A stretch of 14,103 nt of DNA. It comes from an uncultured Desulfovibrio sp. GTDB lineage: Bacteria > Desulfobacterota > Desulfovibrionia > Desulfovibrionales > Desulfovibrionaceae. The DNA lies in assembly GCA_900550745.1 (NCBI GenBank), contig URTO01000010.1, positions 1 through 14,103 on the forward strand. The letters run 5' to 3'. The translations under genes and the position numbers were made by a program. The notes beneath the pieces were generated by a model that saw only the letters and a list, made by a program, of their open reading frames with translations, did no database searches and had not been told where the DNA came from. Below, in pieces: positions 1 through 6,159 of the stretch. The first letter of the stretch is position 1. Every line of letters begins with the position of its first letter.

Positions 1-138
1 CAGCGGATTCCTCTCGTGTGCCACATACTGCCGGGGCGTCATGCCCGTCACTTTTCCGAACGCCACATAGAAAGGGCCTTCCTCCCCTTCCCCAATCTTA
101 AAAGAAATCCCGGCAGCGCCCGGCGTCCTCGTATCTGT
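1..138 (-). pseudogene. C-terminal fragment of an AraC/XylS-family regulator (second helix-turn-helix), runs off left edge
   Basis: This minus-strand frame is open from a stop at 139-141 to the window edge. It encodes an IGEGEEGPFYVAFGK stretch followed by VTGMTPRQYV. These residues align one-for-one with the end of the AraC-type DNA-binding domain, where the family pattern is roughly [IV]G-x4-S-[YF]-F-x3-F-K-x-x-x-G-x-T-P-x-x-[YF]. The frame overlaps the last 40 or so bases of the upstream TPR gene in another phase. No ATG lies upstream of the motif; the only start-like codons are a GTG at 64-66 and an ATG at 40-42, both inside the domain, so an intact regulator cannot start here. I infer a remnant of an AraC-family gene truncated at the operon boundary. 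The missing 3' end lies outside the window, so its extent is unknown, and a chance resemblance in a short frame cannot be fully excluded. Confidence 0.45.
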
Positions 139-1108
139 TCAAACGCTCGCACTCTCCAAGCTCACAGGCTTTTTTCAGATCCTGACAGGCACCTTCCGTT
201 TCGCGCAGCAGGAAACGCACGTCGCCGCGGTTGATGTACGCGCCCGCCAGATCCGGGATGAAGGCGACGGCCCGCGTGTAGTCGTCGATGGCGGCCTTGA
301 ATTCCTTCTGCTCCTTGAGCACGTTCGCCCGGTTGTAGTAATACTCACCCTGTTCGGGGCGCAAGGCGATGGCCCGATCAAGATGCGCCTTCGCGCTGGC
401 GTAGTTTCCGGCGCGCAGCATCACCACGCCGAGGGCGTTCTGCGCTTCGGCGTCGTCAGGATGCTCACGGGCATAGGTGCCGAGAGCCGTGCCCGCATCG
501 TCCGCGAGCCCCATTTGATACATGGCGAGCGCCTTATTGTAGAGCACTTCGGAAGACGCCGCATCCGTGCCGCTGACCAGCGAAAGCTGTCGGAGGGCCT
601 TCTCCGGCTCCTTCCGCTGGATGAGGATGCCCGCCTTGCCCACAAGGGCTTCCGGGTTGGTGGGATCGATCCGCAGGGCCGCGTCAAATTGCCGTTCGGC
701 GCGCTTGTAATCGTTGGCGGCGTACAGCGCGGTGCCCGCATTGGTATGCAGCGCGGCGGAGCCGGGCGAGATGGAGACGGCGCGTTCAAAGGCTTGGGCG
801 GCGTTCCGAGGCTGGTTGCAGCTCAGATAGGCCATGCCCAGCCCGTTGAGCAAGGCCGGGTGCTCCTGCTGCTGCAGCGCGGCGCTGAAACGGAGGATGC
901 TCTCGCGGCAGTCGCCTTTCTGGTAGGCTTCGACGGCCTCGTTCATCGTGCTGGCCGGAAAGGTGGGGGCGGTCCCCTGTTTGCGCATGGGCGTACAGCC
1001 GGAAGCCGCCATGAGGACGAAAACGGCACAGAGGGCCGCCGCTGCGGAACGGAAGGGGGCCCGGCGGGAAAGCCCGTGCTGCGGGACGGGGCGGTGAGCC
1101 GACATCAT
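98..1108 (-). CDS. TPR-repeat lipoprotein at the end of the T2SS operon, candidate secretin pilotin
   Basis: The 336-residue product starts with a charged N-region, a hydrophobic stretch (residues 21-35) and a lipobox ending in A-S-G-C, with the lipidated Cys at 38; residue +2 is Thr, which favours outer-membrane sorting. From about residue 54 to 300 it is a run of roughly eight tetratricopeptide repeats with the usual small-residue and Pro pattern (for example F..A...DP.NPEA near 141-154). The C-terminus (305-336) has a Sel1-like A-C-x-D-L-K-K-A-C-x-L-G-x-C pattern and four Cys (308, 315, 320, 332) that could form disulfides in the periplasm. Its start overlaps the gspH stop by 4 nt and has a strong AAGGAG at 1114-1119; the second ATG (1103-1105) would give a better 8-nt spacing. 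TPR lipoproteins such as PilF/PilW act as pilotins for type IV pilus secretins, and no GspS is seen here, so a pilotin or assembly role is a reasonable inference. The TPR and lipoprotein calls are firm; the function is not. Confidence 0.9.
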   Translation of the reverse strand: MMSAHRPVPQHGLSRRAPFRSAAAALCAVFVLMAASGCTPMRKQGTAPTFPASTMNEAVEAYQKGDCRESILRFSAALQQQEHPALLNGLGMAYLSCNQPRNAAQAFERAVSISPGSAALHTNAGTALYAANDYKRAERQFDAALRIDPTNPEALVGKAGILIQRKEPEKALRQLSLVSGTDAASSEVLYNKALAMYQMGLADDAGTALGTYAREHPDDAEAQNALGVVMLRAGNYASAKAHLDRAIALRPEQGEYYYNRANVLKEQKEFKAAIDDYTRAVAFIPDLAGAYINRGDVRFLLRETEGACQDLKKACELGECERLNRYEDAGRCRDFF

Positions 1109-1590
1109 AAAAACTCCTTGCGAATCTGTTCCAGAGAAAACTGCCCTTCGAGGATGCGGGCCGTTCCCGTGGCCGGGATATAGACCGAGAGGGTATCCTG
1201 GCCGGACTGAAGGTGGACAACGTGTTCCTGCACCACGCCGAGGGGATGGAACAGCAGCTTCTGAGAGCTGCCGAGCAGGTAGTGTTCGTCAACCGAGGCG
1301 GCGGACATGCCCTTGGGGAAGTCCTCCCTGAACGGGCGATCGCCGTTTTCCGAGCTGATTTCCATAAACGTCTGGCCGAGTTCGAGCGTAACGGGCGCGT
1401 TGAGCAGAAGTGCCCGGCTGCGGGCCGTGGAGGACGCGGTGACGAGCGCCTGCGCCCCGGTGTAGAGCGGATTCCGCTCGACGGAGAGGGCGCCCGCTCC
1501 CACGGCCGCCAGCACGCCCATGAGCACAAGGACAATGAGCAGCTCAAGCAGGGTGAACCCGGCAGACTGCCGATCAGCGGTCGGGCACAT
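1105..1590 (-). CDS. gspH: T2SS minor pseudopilin GspH
   Basis: This is a 161-residue protein with a class III (type IV pilin-like) leader: a short hydrophilic N-terminus, Gly11, then F-T-L-L-E with Glu at mature position +5, followed by a hydrophobic helix to about residue 34. Prepilin peptidase would cut between Gly11 and Phe12. The remainder is a small globular domain with little sequence conservation, as usual for GspH. I chose the ATG at 1588-1590 because it gives an 11-residue leader; an in-frame ATG at 1635 would give a 26-residue leader lying deep inside gspG. The start overlaps gspG by 17 nt and the stop overlaps the TPR gene by 4 nt, so translation is probably coupled. Assignment as H rather than another minor pseudopilin rests on its place right after gspG, its size, and the fact that I, J and K are accounted for elsewhere. 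Confidence 0.85.
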   Translation of the reverse strand: MCPTADRQSAGFTLLELLIVLVLMGVLAAVGAGALSVERNPLYTGAQALVTASSTARSRALLLNAPVTLELGQTFMEISSENGDRPFREDFPKGMSAASVDEHYLLGSSQKLLFHPLGVVQEHVVHLQSGQDTLSVYIPATGTARILEGQFSLEQIRKEFL

Positions 1591-2026
1591 CTTCGCCCCA
1601 GATGTCGGCGGCTTCGCCTTCGCCGCCTTCCGCACCGTCGGAGCCGAGGCTCATGATTTCAAACGGCACTTTCTGCCCCGGCGCCGTGTAGACGTAATCG
1701 TTGCCCCAAGGGTCTTTCGGGATCTTGGTGATGTAGCCGTTGGCAGGGTAGTTTTTGGGCGTCTTGCCGATGGCCGGGCGGGTGACGAGGCTTTCGAGGC
1801 CCTGTTCCGTGGACGGATAGAACCCGTTGTCGAGATAGAATTTCTTGACCGCCGTGGACAGGTTTTCGATCTGCATCTTGGCCTGCACCACGCGGGCCTT
1901 GTGGGGTTCGTCCATGAATTTCGGGGCGACGATGGCTCCGAGAATCCCCAGAATGACGATGACGATCATCAGTTCGAGCAGGGTGAACCCGCCGTTGTTC
2001 CGTTGCCGGATGTGTCCTTTGTCCAT
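1574..2026 (-). CDS. gspG: T2SS major pseudopilin GspG
   Basis: GspG is the main subunit of the periplasmic pseudopilus that pushes substrates through the secretin. The 150-residue protein has a prepilin leader ending in Gly-Gly13, cleavage before Phe14, Glu18 at the +5 position, and a hydrophobic helix to about residue 36. Family hallmarks follow: a conserved KFMDEPHKARV region (36-46), a FYPSTEQGLESL block (69-80), and D-P-W-G-N-D-Y (105-111). The C-terminal S-D-G-A-E-G-G-E-G-E-A-A-D-I region (129-142) matches the calcium-binding loop of GspG. It has the clearest ribosome binding site of the window (AGGAGG at 2032-2037, 5 nt from the ATG), which fits the most abundant pseudopilin. It comes after gspK and before gspH, whereas in canonical clusters G follows F directly. 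Confidence 0.97.
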   Translation of the reverse strand: MDKGHIRQRNNGGFTLLELMIVIVILGILGAIVAPKFMDEPHKARVVQAKMQIENLSTAVKKFYLDNGFYPSTEQGLESLVTRPAIGKTPKNYPANGYITKIPKDPWGNDYVYTAPGQKVPFEIMSLGSDGAEGGEGEAADIWGEDVPDR

Positions 2027-2031
2027 GTTTT

Positions 2032-2037
2032 CCTCCT
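2032..2037 (-). promoter_or_regulatory. Strong ribosome binding site of gspG
   Basis: The minus strand reads AGGAGG followed by a 5-nt A-rich spacer and the gspG ATG. It is the only full-consensus Shine-Dalgarno sequence I found in the operon. It confirms the gspG start and is consistent with a high level of major pseudopilin. Confidence 0.8.
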
Positions 2038-2063
2038 GTCAGGCGCAAGTGTGCGTATCAGAG

Positions 2064-2089
2064 CCGGGCGGCGTTAACGTACGGCCCGG
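2064..2089 (-). other. Inverted repeat over the gspK stop codon, possible mRNA hairpin upstream of gspG
   Basis: CCGGGC (2064-2069) and GCCCGG (2084-2089) form a perfect 6-bp GC stem around a 14-nt loop that contains the palindrome CGTTAACG. The gspK stop codon (2074-2076) lies in the loop. No T-run follows, so it does not look like an intrinsic terminator. It could protect or separate the downstream gspG-gspH-TPR part of the message. This role is inference; a short GC stem in a GC-rich genome may also be chance. Confidence 0.35.
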
Positions 2090-3114
2090 TATTCCCATGT
2101 GACATATTCGTGCGTGACCCATCCCACCGAAGTGAGCGTATTTTTCCGCGCACCCTGCTGTACGGTGAGGTTGAGCCTGTACCAGCGGCTCCGCACGTCG
2201 AGGCAGCCGCTGGGGAGGGCCGGGACGTCGTACGCGGAGAGCAGATCCTCATACCAGTTTTCCCCCAAATCGTTGTCGGGGTTACTGCGGTAGTGCAGGA
2301 CGGCGTTGACGAAGGGCCGCGCCTGCCGTTCGTCGCGGACGAGCGCGCTGAGCACGGCGGGTTGGAGCGTATTCATGTTCATGGGCCCCTGCGTCCAGAT
2401 GGTCAGGGTTTCCAAGAGGCCGGGAAGCTCCTTTGTCCCGCGCAGGACATCCCGCCCCCATTCCTGTTCGACATGCGGCCAGCGCACGAGCAGGATTTCT
2501 TCGGGCGCCATCAGGGGGCGTCCCGGCGGCAGGCGGCGCGGCGTCTGCGTGAGATACCACTTCAGGGTGTCTTGATCCGTTTCGGCCAGCCCGCCCCACT
2601 GCCGGAGCGAATCCACATACTCTTTGGCCAGCGCGAGGGCGTTGTCCGTCCCGCCCGCGTAACCGTGCACGCGCATGAGCCCGGCCAGCAGCCGGGTGAG
2701 GATGTCGGCGAACGCCTCGGCGCGGGCGCGATCGGCCTCGCGTTCGTAGAAAATGGCGTTGATGGGAAAGCGGCTGTTTTCGTCCTCGATGGAGCCCGAA
2801 AGGTCCGCGCCCGGCAGTTCGGCGGAAAGACGCTCCAGCCCGAGGCCGAACAGCCCCCAGTCCTCCCGCATGTGATCCGGGGTCCCCTCTTCGCTGTTCC
2901 GGGTGAGGACAGCCGTGGCGAGGCGTTCACCGGACTCCATGAGCGGTTTGGCGGCAAGGATGGAGCGGGTGGATGCGGACATGGCGTGATCAAGCAGGAT
3001 GTCGCGGCTGAACTCCACGGTCAGCACGGAAAGCCCGGTGAGTACGAACAGCACCAGAATGAGCACAGCGCCCCGGCGCCTGTCCTTGAAGAAAGTTCCC
3101 CTAGTCCCGTACAT
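2074..3114 (-). CDS. gspK: T2SS minor pseudopilin GspK
   Basis: GspK is the large minor pseudopilin that caps the pseudopilus tip with GspI and GspJ. The 346-residue product has a basic leader (K10 D R R R G15), cleavage after Gly15, then A-V-L-I-L and a hydrophobic helix to about residue 33. Mature position +5 is Leu rather than Glu, which is the known peculiarity of GspK and argues against other pseudopilins. The length, well above that of G, H, I and J, also fits K. An S-R-F-P-I-N-type segment near residues 110-120 and the W-x-L-T-Q-T-P-R-R stretch belong to the K-type alpha domain. The ATG at 3112-3114 is chosen because it has GGAGG four bases upstream and yields a proper leader. The start overlaps gspJ by 14 nt. 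Confidence 0.93.
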   Translation of the reverse strand: MYGTRGTFFKDRRRGAVLILVLFVLTGLSVLTVEFSRDILLDHAMSASTRSILAAKPLMESGERLATAVLTRNSEEGTPDHMREDWGLFGLGLERLSAELPGADLSGSIEDENSRFPINAIFYEREADRARAEAFADILTRLLAGLMRVHGYAGGTDNALALAKEYVDSLRQWGGLAETDQDTLKWYLTQTPRRLPPGRPLMAPEEILLVRWPHVEQEWGRDVLRGTKELPGLLETLTIWTQGPMNMNTLQPAVLSALVRDERQARPFVNAVLHYRSNPDNDLGENWYEDLLSAYDVPALPSGCLDVRSRWYRLNLTVQQGARKNTLTSVGWVTHEYVTWEYRAVR

Positions 3115-3769
3115 GCGGCCTCCGGGGGAAAACGGGGACGACAAACAGTTCCGGCTGTTCTTCCCCTTCCCTGTGCAGGGCAAACCGGATGGCTTCGGGC
3201 ACGGCGCCGGAGGGCAGCGGGGAAGGCCAGTCCTCGACGTATTGCGTCTTGGCCGAATAGAGGGCCACTTCAAGCGACTTCACATTGCGGACAAGCACCA
3301 GTTCTGACCACGGGAAATCGCCCTCCACGCCGCAGTAGGCCCGTTCGCGCCGGATGAAGGCGGCGGAACGGCTGCCGTTGCGCAGGACGTATTCCACGCA
3401 TACCGGGCCGGGCAAGGGATCGCCGGGCATGTCCGCCAGATGCGAGCTGGTGGCGAAGGACAGCAGCACTTCGTCGTCGGACGGCTGCGGCTTGTCCGTT
3501 TCGGTGAGGCGGTAGAACGCATCGGACGGGACAATCGGCTCGCGCGAGAGCGGGGGCAGGGTGGAATGCTTGTCGTCGATGAGGCACAGCCCGGCGATGT
3601 CGTTGTCGAGGATGCCCCAGAAGACGCGCTCGCTTTCCCGTTCGAGGACGCGTTTGCGCACGGTCTTTCCGTTGTCCATGACCATGCTGTAGGTGCTGAA
3701 CAGCACCATGCCGATGACGGCGGTGAGGGTCATGGCGATGAGCAGTTCCACGAGCGTAAAGCCGCACAT
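3101..3769 (-). CDS. gspJ: T2SS minor pseudopilin GspJ
   Basis: The product (222 residues from the ATG at 3767-3769) begins Met-Cys-Gly, then F-T-L-V-E with Glu at mature +5, and a hydrophobic helix to about residue 31. The remainder is a beta-rich domain of the size expected for GspJ (about 200 residues), including a W-G-I-L-D-N-D-I motif near 51-58 resembling the W..L..Dl.... segment of the family. The neighbours gspI and gspK support J, since I, J and K form the tip complex. The ATG start leaves a leader of only three residues with no basic residue and a poor ribosome binding site. An alternative TTG start at 3806-3808 has GGGAG seven bases upstream and would add 13 residues with an Arg in the leader, overlapping gspI. 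I list the ATG but consider the TTG a serious alternative. Confidence 0.9.
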   Translation of the reverse strand: MCGFTLVELLIAMTLTAVIGMVLFSTYSMVMDNGKTVRKRVLERESERVFWGILDNDIAGLCLIDDKHSTLPPLSREPIVPSDAFYRLTETDKPQPSDDEVLLSFATSSHLADMPGDPLPGPVCVEYVLRNGSRSAAFIRRERAYCGVEGDFPWSELVLVRNVKSLEVALYSAKTQYVEDWPSPLPSGAVPEAIRFALHREGEEQPELFVVPVFPRRPHVRD

Positions 3770-3785
3770 GCCCGTCGAGGGAGGG

Positions 3786-4136
3786 TTATCGCGGGAGGAC
3801 GTATTCAAGCAGCAGCTCCCGGTAGGACGTCCCACGGTTTTCCACCAGCCGGAATTCAAGGCGCTTGCCTTCCATGCACCGCAGGGCGACGAGTTTTGAA
3901 TGCCATTCCACATCAGGGTATTCCGGGGACAGGGTTCCCCATTGTTCGAGGCTGTCCGGGGATTCCCGGAGCATCTGGAGCATCTGGGCTCTTCCGGCGC
4001 GGAGGACGCCGTCCTCCCATCCCGTTTCCGCAAGCTGCGTCAGGCTGTCCCCGCTGACGCGGACGGCAAGCAGGGCCACCGTGCTCAGGATCGCCAGCGC
4101 GACGAGCACTTCCAGCAGGGTGAAGCCCCGGTTCAT
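3786..4136 (-). CDS. gspI: T2SS minor pseudopilin GspI
   Basis: This is a small 116-residue pseudopilin with a minimal leader Met-Asn-Arg-Gly4, cleavage before Phe5, F-T-L-L-E with Glu9 at mature +5, and a helix V-L-V-A-L-A-I-L-S to about residue 26. The leader and the short length are typical of GspI, which nucleates the pseudopilus tip with J and K. The ATG at 4134-4136 overlaps the gspM stop in an ATGA arrangement and has a G-rich stretch about 7 nt upstream. The frame is open further upstream (to 4772), but that part lies inside gspM and gspL in another phase and does not resemble any protein. Confidence 0.93.
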   Translation of the reverse strand: MNRGFTLLEVLVALAILSTVALLAVRVSGDSLTQLAETGWEDGVLRAGRAQMLQMLRESPDSLEQWGTLSPEYPDVEWHSKLVALRCMEGKRLEFRLVENRGTSYRELLLEYVLPR

Positions 4137-4612
4137 TGCACGCCCCCGGAAAGGGAAACGGTCATGTCCATATCCAGAAGATTTTTGCCCGAACGCCGGA
4201 ACGTGACGTTTTCGACGCGGACGCCGGGGTGCGATTCCAGCGCGTGCAGCCATTGCACCCCCTGCTTCAGGTAGAGGCCGGTAAGACGCATCTCGATGCG
4301 CTCGGAGCCGTCGCTTTCCTTGCGGGCCGCCGGGCGTAGGGCTTCGATGCGCCGGGACAGGGAGAGGCGGTCGGCCTCCTTGTTGACGAGGCTGAACAGG
4401 GAACGGTTTTTTGCTGGGGCCGCCGCGTTCGACTGGGACAGCCGGGCGTAGTCGTCGGTCAGGAGCCGCATGGAAAGATGGCGCTGCCGGGCGCGTTCGG
4501 CGCGGGAGGCGTTGTCGGCACGATACTCGAAGATGGGCAGGATCACCCATTGGACAGCCCCAAGGAGCACAAGCCCGCCGAGGCCGAGGAGGAGGGGACG
4601 GGACACGCTCAT
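4133..4612 (-). CDS. gspM: T2SS inner-membrane platform protein GspM
   Basis: GspM is a bitopic inner-membrane protein that binds GspL and helps hold the GspE ATPase at the platform. The 159-residue protein has a short cytoplasmic N-terminus, one membrane helix (about 6-27), a helical Arg/Glu-rich segment predicted coiled (30-60), and a small periplasmic domain at about 80-159 of the ferredoxin-like GspM/PilO kind. The sequence is weakly conserved, so the call leans on topology, size and position immediately after gspL. The start overlaps the gspL stop by 4 nt (ATGA) and has GGAGG at 4619-4623, 6 nt upstream; the stop overlaps gspI by 4 nt. This L-M-I chain is therefore tightly coupled. Confidence 0.88.
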   Translation of the reverse strand: MSVSRPLLLGLGGLVLLGAVQWVILPIFEYRADNASRAERARQRHLSMRLLTDDYARLSQSNAAAPAKNRSLFSLVNKEADRLSLSRRIEALRPAARKESDGSERIEMRLTGLYLKQGVQWLHALESHPGVRVENVTFRRSGKNLLDMDMTVSLSGGVQ

Positions 4613-6147
4613 GGCTGGCCTCCCTCAAGGGCAAGTTCGATTTCAAAGATGACCGCGCCCGGCGGCGTGCCCGGTTCGGGCTTGCCCGTACGGTTGGCTG
4701 CACTGAGGATTTTGGCCTCGCGGACGCCGGGGAGCCCGGACAGGGCCACGCGCAGGGCGTTGACCTGCTCATAGCCTGCGGCCGTTCCGCCGAACCCGCA
4801 GCGGCGGGCGTCGAGGCTCAGGCGGTCAAGGCGGATGTCGAGGGAGCCCGGTACGGCGGCGTGCATGTCCTGCAACAGGTGGAGGGCCGGGAAGGTGGCG
4901 TCGTTTTCCCCGCCGCCGCGCAGTCCGGCAATGCGGTTTTTGAGGATGCTCTCCATCTGCACGGGGTTGAACGAGCCGCGCACGTCGGGGAGCGCCTTGC
5001 GGAACAGGGCGCGGGCGGCGTCCTCATGGCGCAGGGCCTGCTGTCCGGCGGCGTACCCTTCCGCCCAAACGGAGGCGAGGCAGGCCGCTCCCACGGCAAG
5101 CGCGCCGCAGGCCGCCCATGCCAAACGCCTGCCGTGTTCGCTGGAAAGATGGCCCCCCCTCGGAGGACGGTGGAACGAGGGGATGAGGGGCGGACGCCAC
5201 GGGGCCGGGAGCGGCATGGCTGCCACGCAGAGCGCGAGTAGCCGGGAGGGATCGGTTTCTCCCAGCCGGGCCACCTGCCCGCCCAAGGGTATTTCTTGGC
5301 CAAGCACGGAAACGGGCAGCCCGAAGGCTTCGGCAAAACGGGCGGACGCGCCGTTTCCGAGAAAGGCTTCACCATAGGCGAGAAGGCGATCCGGCACGAA
5401 AGGCGTCCCTTCCAGTACGAGGGAGGTTTCGCGCCGCAGCCGGGCGGCGAATCCGCACAGGGCGGCGTTTTCCCGTTCGGATGAAGGGCTGTTGAGGCCG
5501 GCGGCGTCCGTTTCGGGCATCCAGCCGACCGGGATGGCCCGGATGCGCCGGATGGTGCCGTTGTTGAGCAGGGCCACGGTGGAGCATTCGCGCTGGACGT
5601 GCAGGAACAGGGCTATTCCATGTTGTCTGGACGGCAGGTTTATGAGTAGCGGGAACGGATCAACGGTGACGAGGCTGGGGAAAAGCCCCTCCGCGTCAAA
5701 GGCGTCCAGCCATAAATCCAGTTCTTCCTTTCGGAGGGATACGCTGATTGCCTGTGCGCCGCTTTTGTACCCGGCGGACGCGGCGGCGTTCCCGGTCAGG
5801 CAGACGCGGTGCGCGAGCGTGTCGGCGTCGAAGGGAAATTCGGTTTCGAGCATCAGGGAAAGCGCCTGCTCCACCTTGGCCCGCGAACGGAAGGGGAAGG
5901 CCCAGTCCCTAAACAGCGCGGCCCCGGCGGACAGGCACACGCGCACGTCGTCCGGCCGCTTCAGACCCGCCGCAGCCGACCCGTCGAGCAGGGAGCGGAG
6001 GCCGGAGGCCACGGCCTGCGGCGTCAGATCGGCGCAGGCGACGCGGTGCAGATACGAAACCTCACGGCTTTTCAGCCCGATGCGGCACAACGCACCCGTG
6101 AGTTCAGTCCCGGACTGGAGGATGATGAAGCTGTCCTTGGCGATCAT
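4609..6147 (-). CDS. gspL: T2SS inner-membrane platform protein GspL
   Basis: GspL links the cytoplasmic ATPase GspE to the periplasmic parts of the T2SS. The 512-residue protein has an actin-like (PilM-type) cytoplasmic half with the expected alternating beta/alpha pattern (F-I-I-L-Q near 7-11; W-A-F-P-F-R near 82-87 followed by a helix that ends E-T-E-F-P-F at 101-106; T-V-D-P-F near 161-165). A Pro-rich juxtamembrane linker (311-330) precedes a single membrane helix (about 343-362). A periplasmic coiled/ferredoxin-like PilN-type domain (about 370-512) follows, with F-x-K-A-L-P-D-V-R at 382-390 matching the family pattern. The length is somewhat above the common 400 residues. GGAG at 6154-6157 sits 6 nt before the ATG. 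It is 12 nt after gspN and overlaps gspM by 4 nt. Confidence 0.93.
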   Translation of the reverse strand: MIAKDSFIILQSGTELTGALCRIGLKSREVSYLHRVACADLTPQAVASGLRSLLDGSAAAGLKRPDDVRVCLSAGAALFRDWAFPFRSRAKVEQALSLMLETEFPFDADTLAHRVCLTGNAAASAGYKSGAQAISVSLRKEELDLWLDAFDAEGLFPSLVTVDPFPLLINLPSRQHGIALFLHVQRECSTVALLNNGTIRRIRAIPVGWMPETDAAGLNSPSSERENAALCGFAARLRRETSLVLEGTPFVPDRLLAYGEAFLGNGASARFAEAFGLPVSVLGQEIPLGGQVARLGETDPSRLLALCVAAMPLPAPWRPPLIPSFHRPPRGGHLSSEHGRRLAWAACGALAVGAACLASVWAEGYAAGQQALRHEDAARALFRKALPDVRGSFNPVQMESILKNRIAGLRGGGENDATFPALHLLQDMHAAVPGSLDIRLDRLSLDARRCGFGGTAAGYEQVNALRVALSGLPGVREAKILSAANRTGKPEPGTPPGAVIFEIELALEGGQP

Positions 6148-6159
6148 AATGCTCTCCGG

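Noticed and set aside
383..1183. A 266-codon plus-strand frame opposite the TPR gene
   Set aside because: It is antisense to a clear TPR lipoprotein and its repeats mirror the TPR periodicity; there is no own evidence of coding.
2074..3273. A longer version of gspK starting at 3273
   Set aside because: The 53 extra residues lie inside gspJ and precede a good ribosome binding site and a correct leader at 3114.
3101..4033. A longer version of gspJ with 88 extra N-terminal residues
   Set aside because: The extension lies inside gspI and would place the prepilin cleavage site nearly 100 residues in, which is not compatible with the family.
3786..4772. A longer version of gspI with about 210 extra N-terminal residues
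   Set aside because: The extension overlaps gspM and gspL in another phase and would bury the prepilin leader inside the protein; the ATG at 4134-4136 gives a standard leader.
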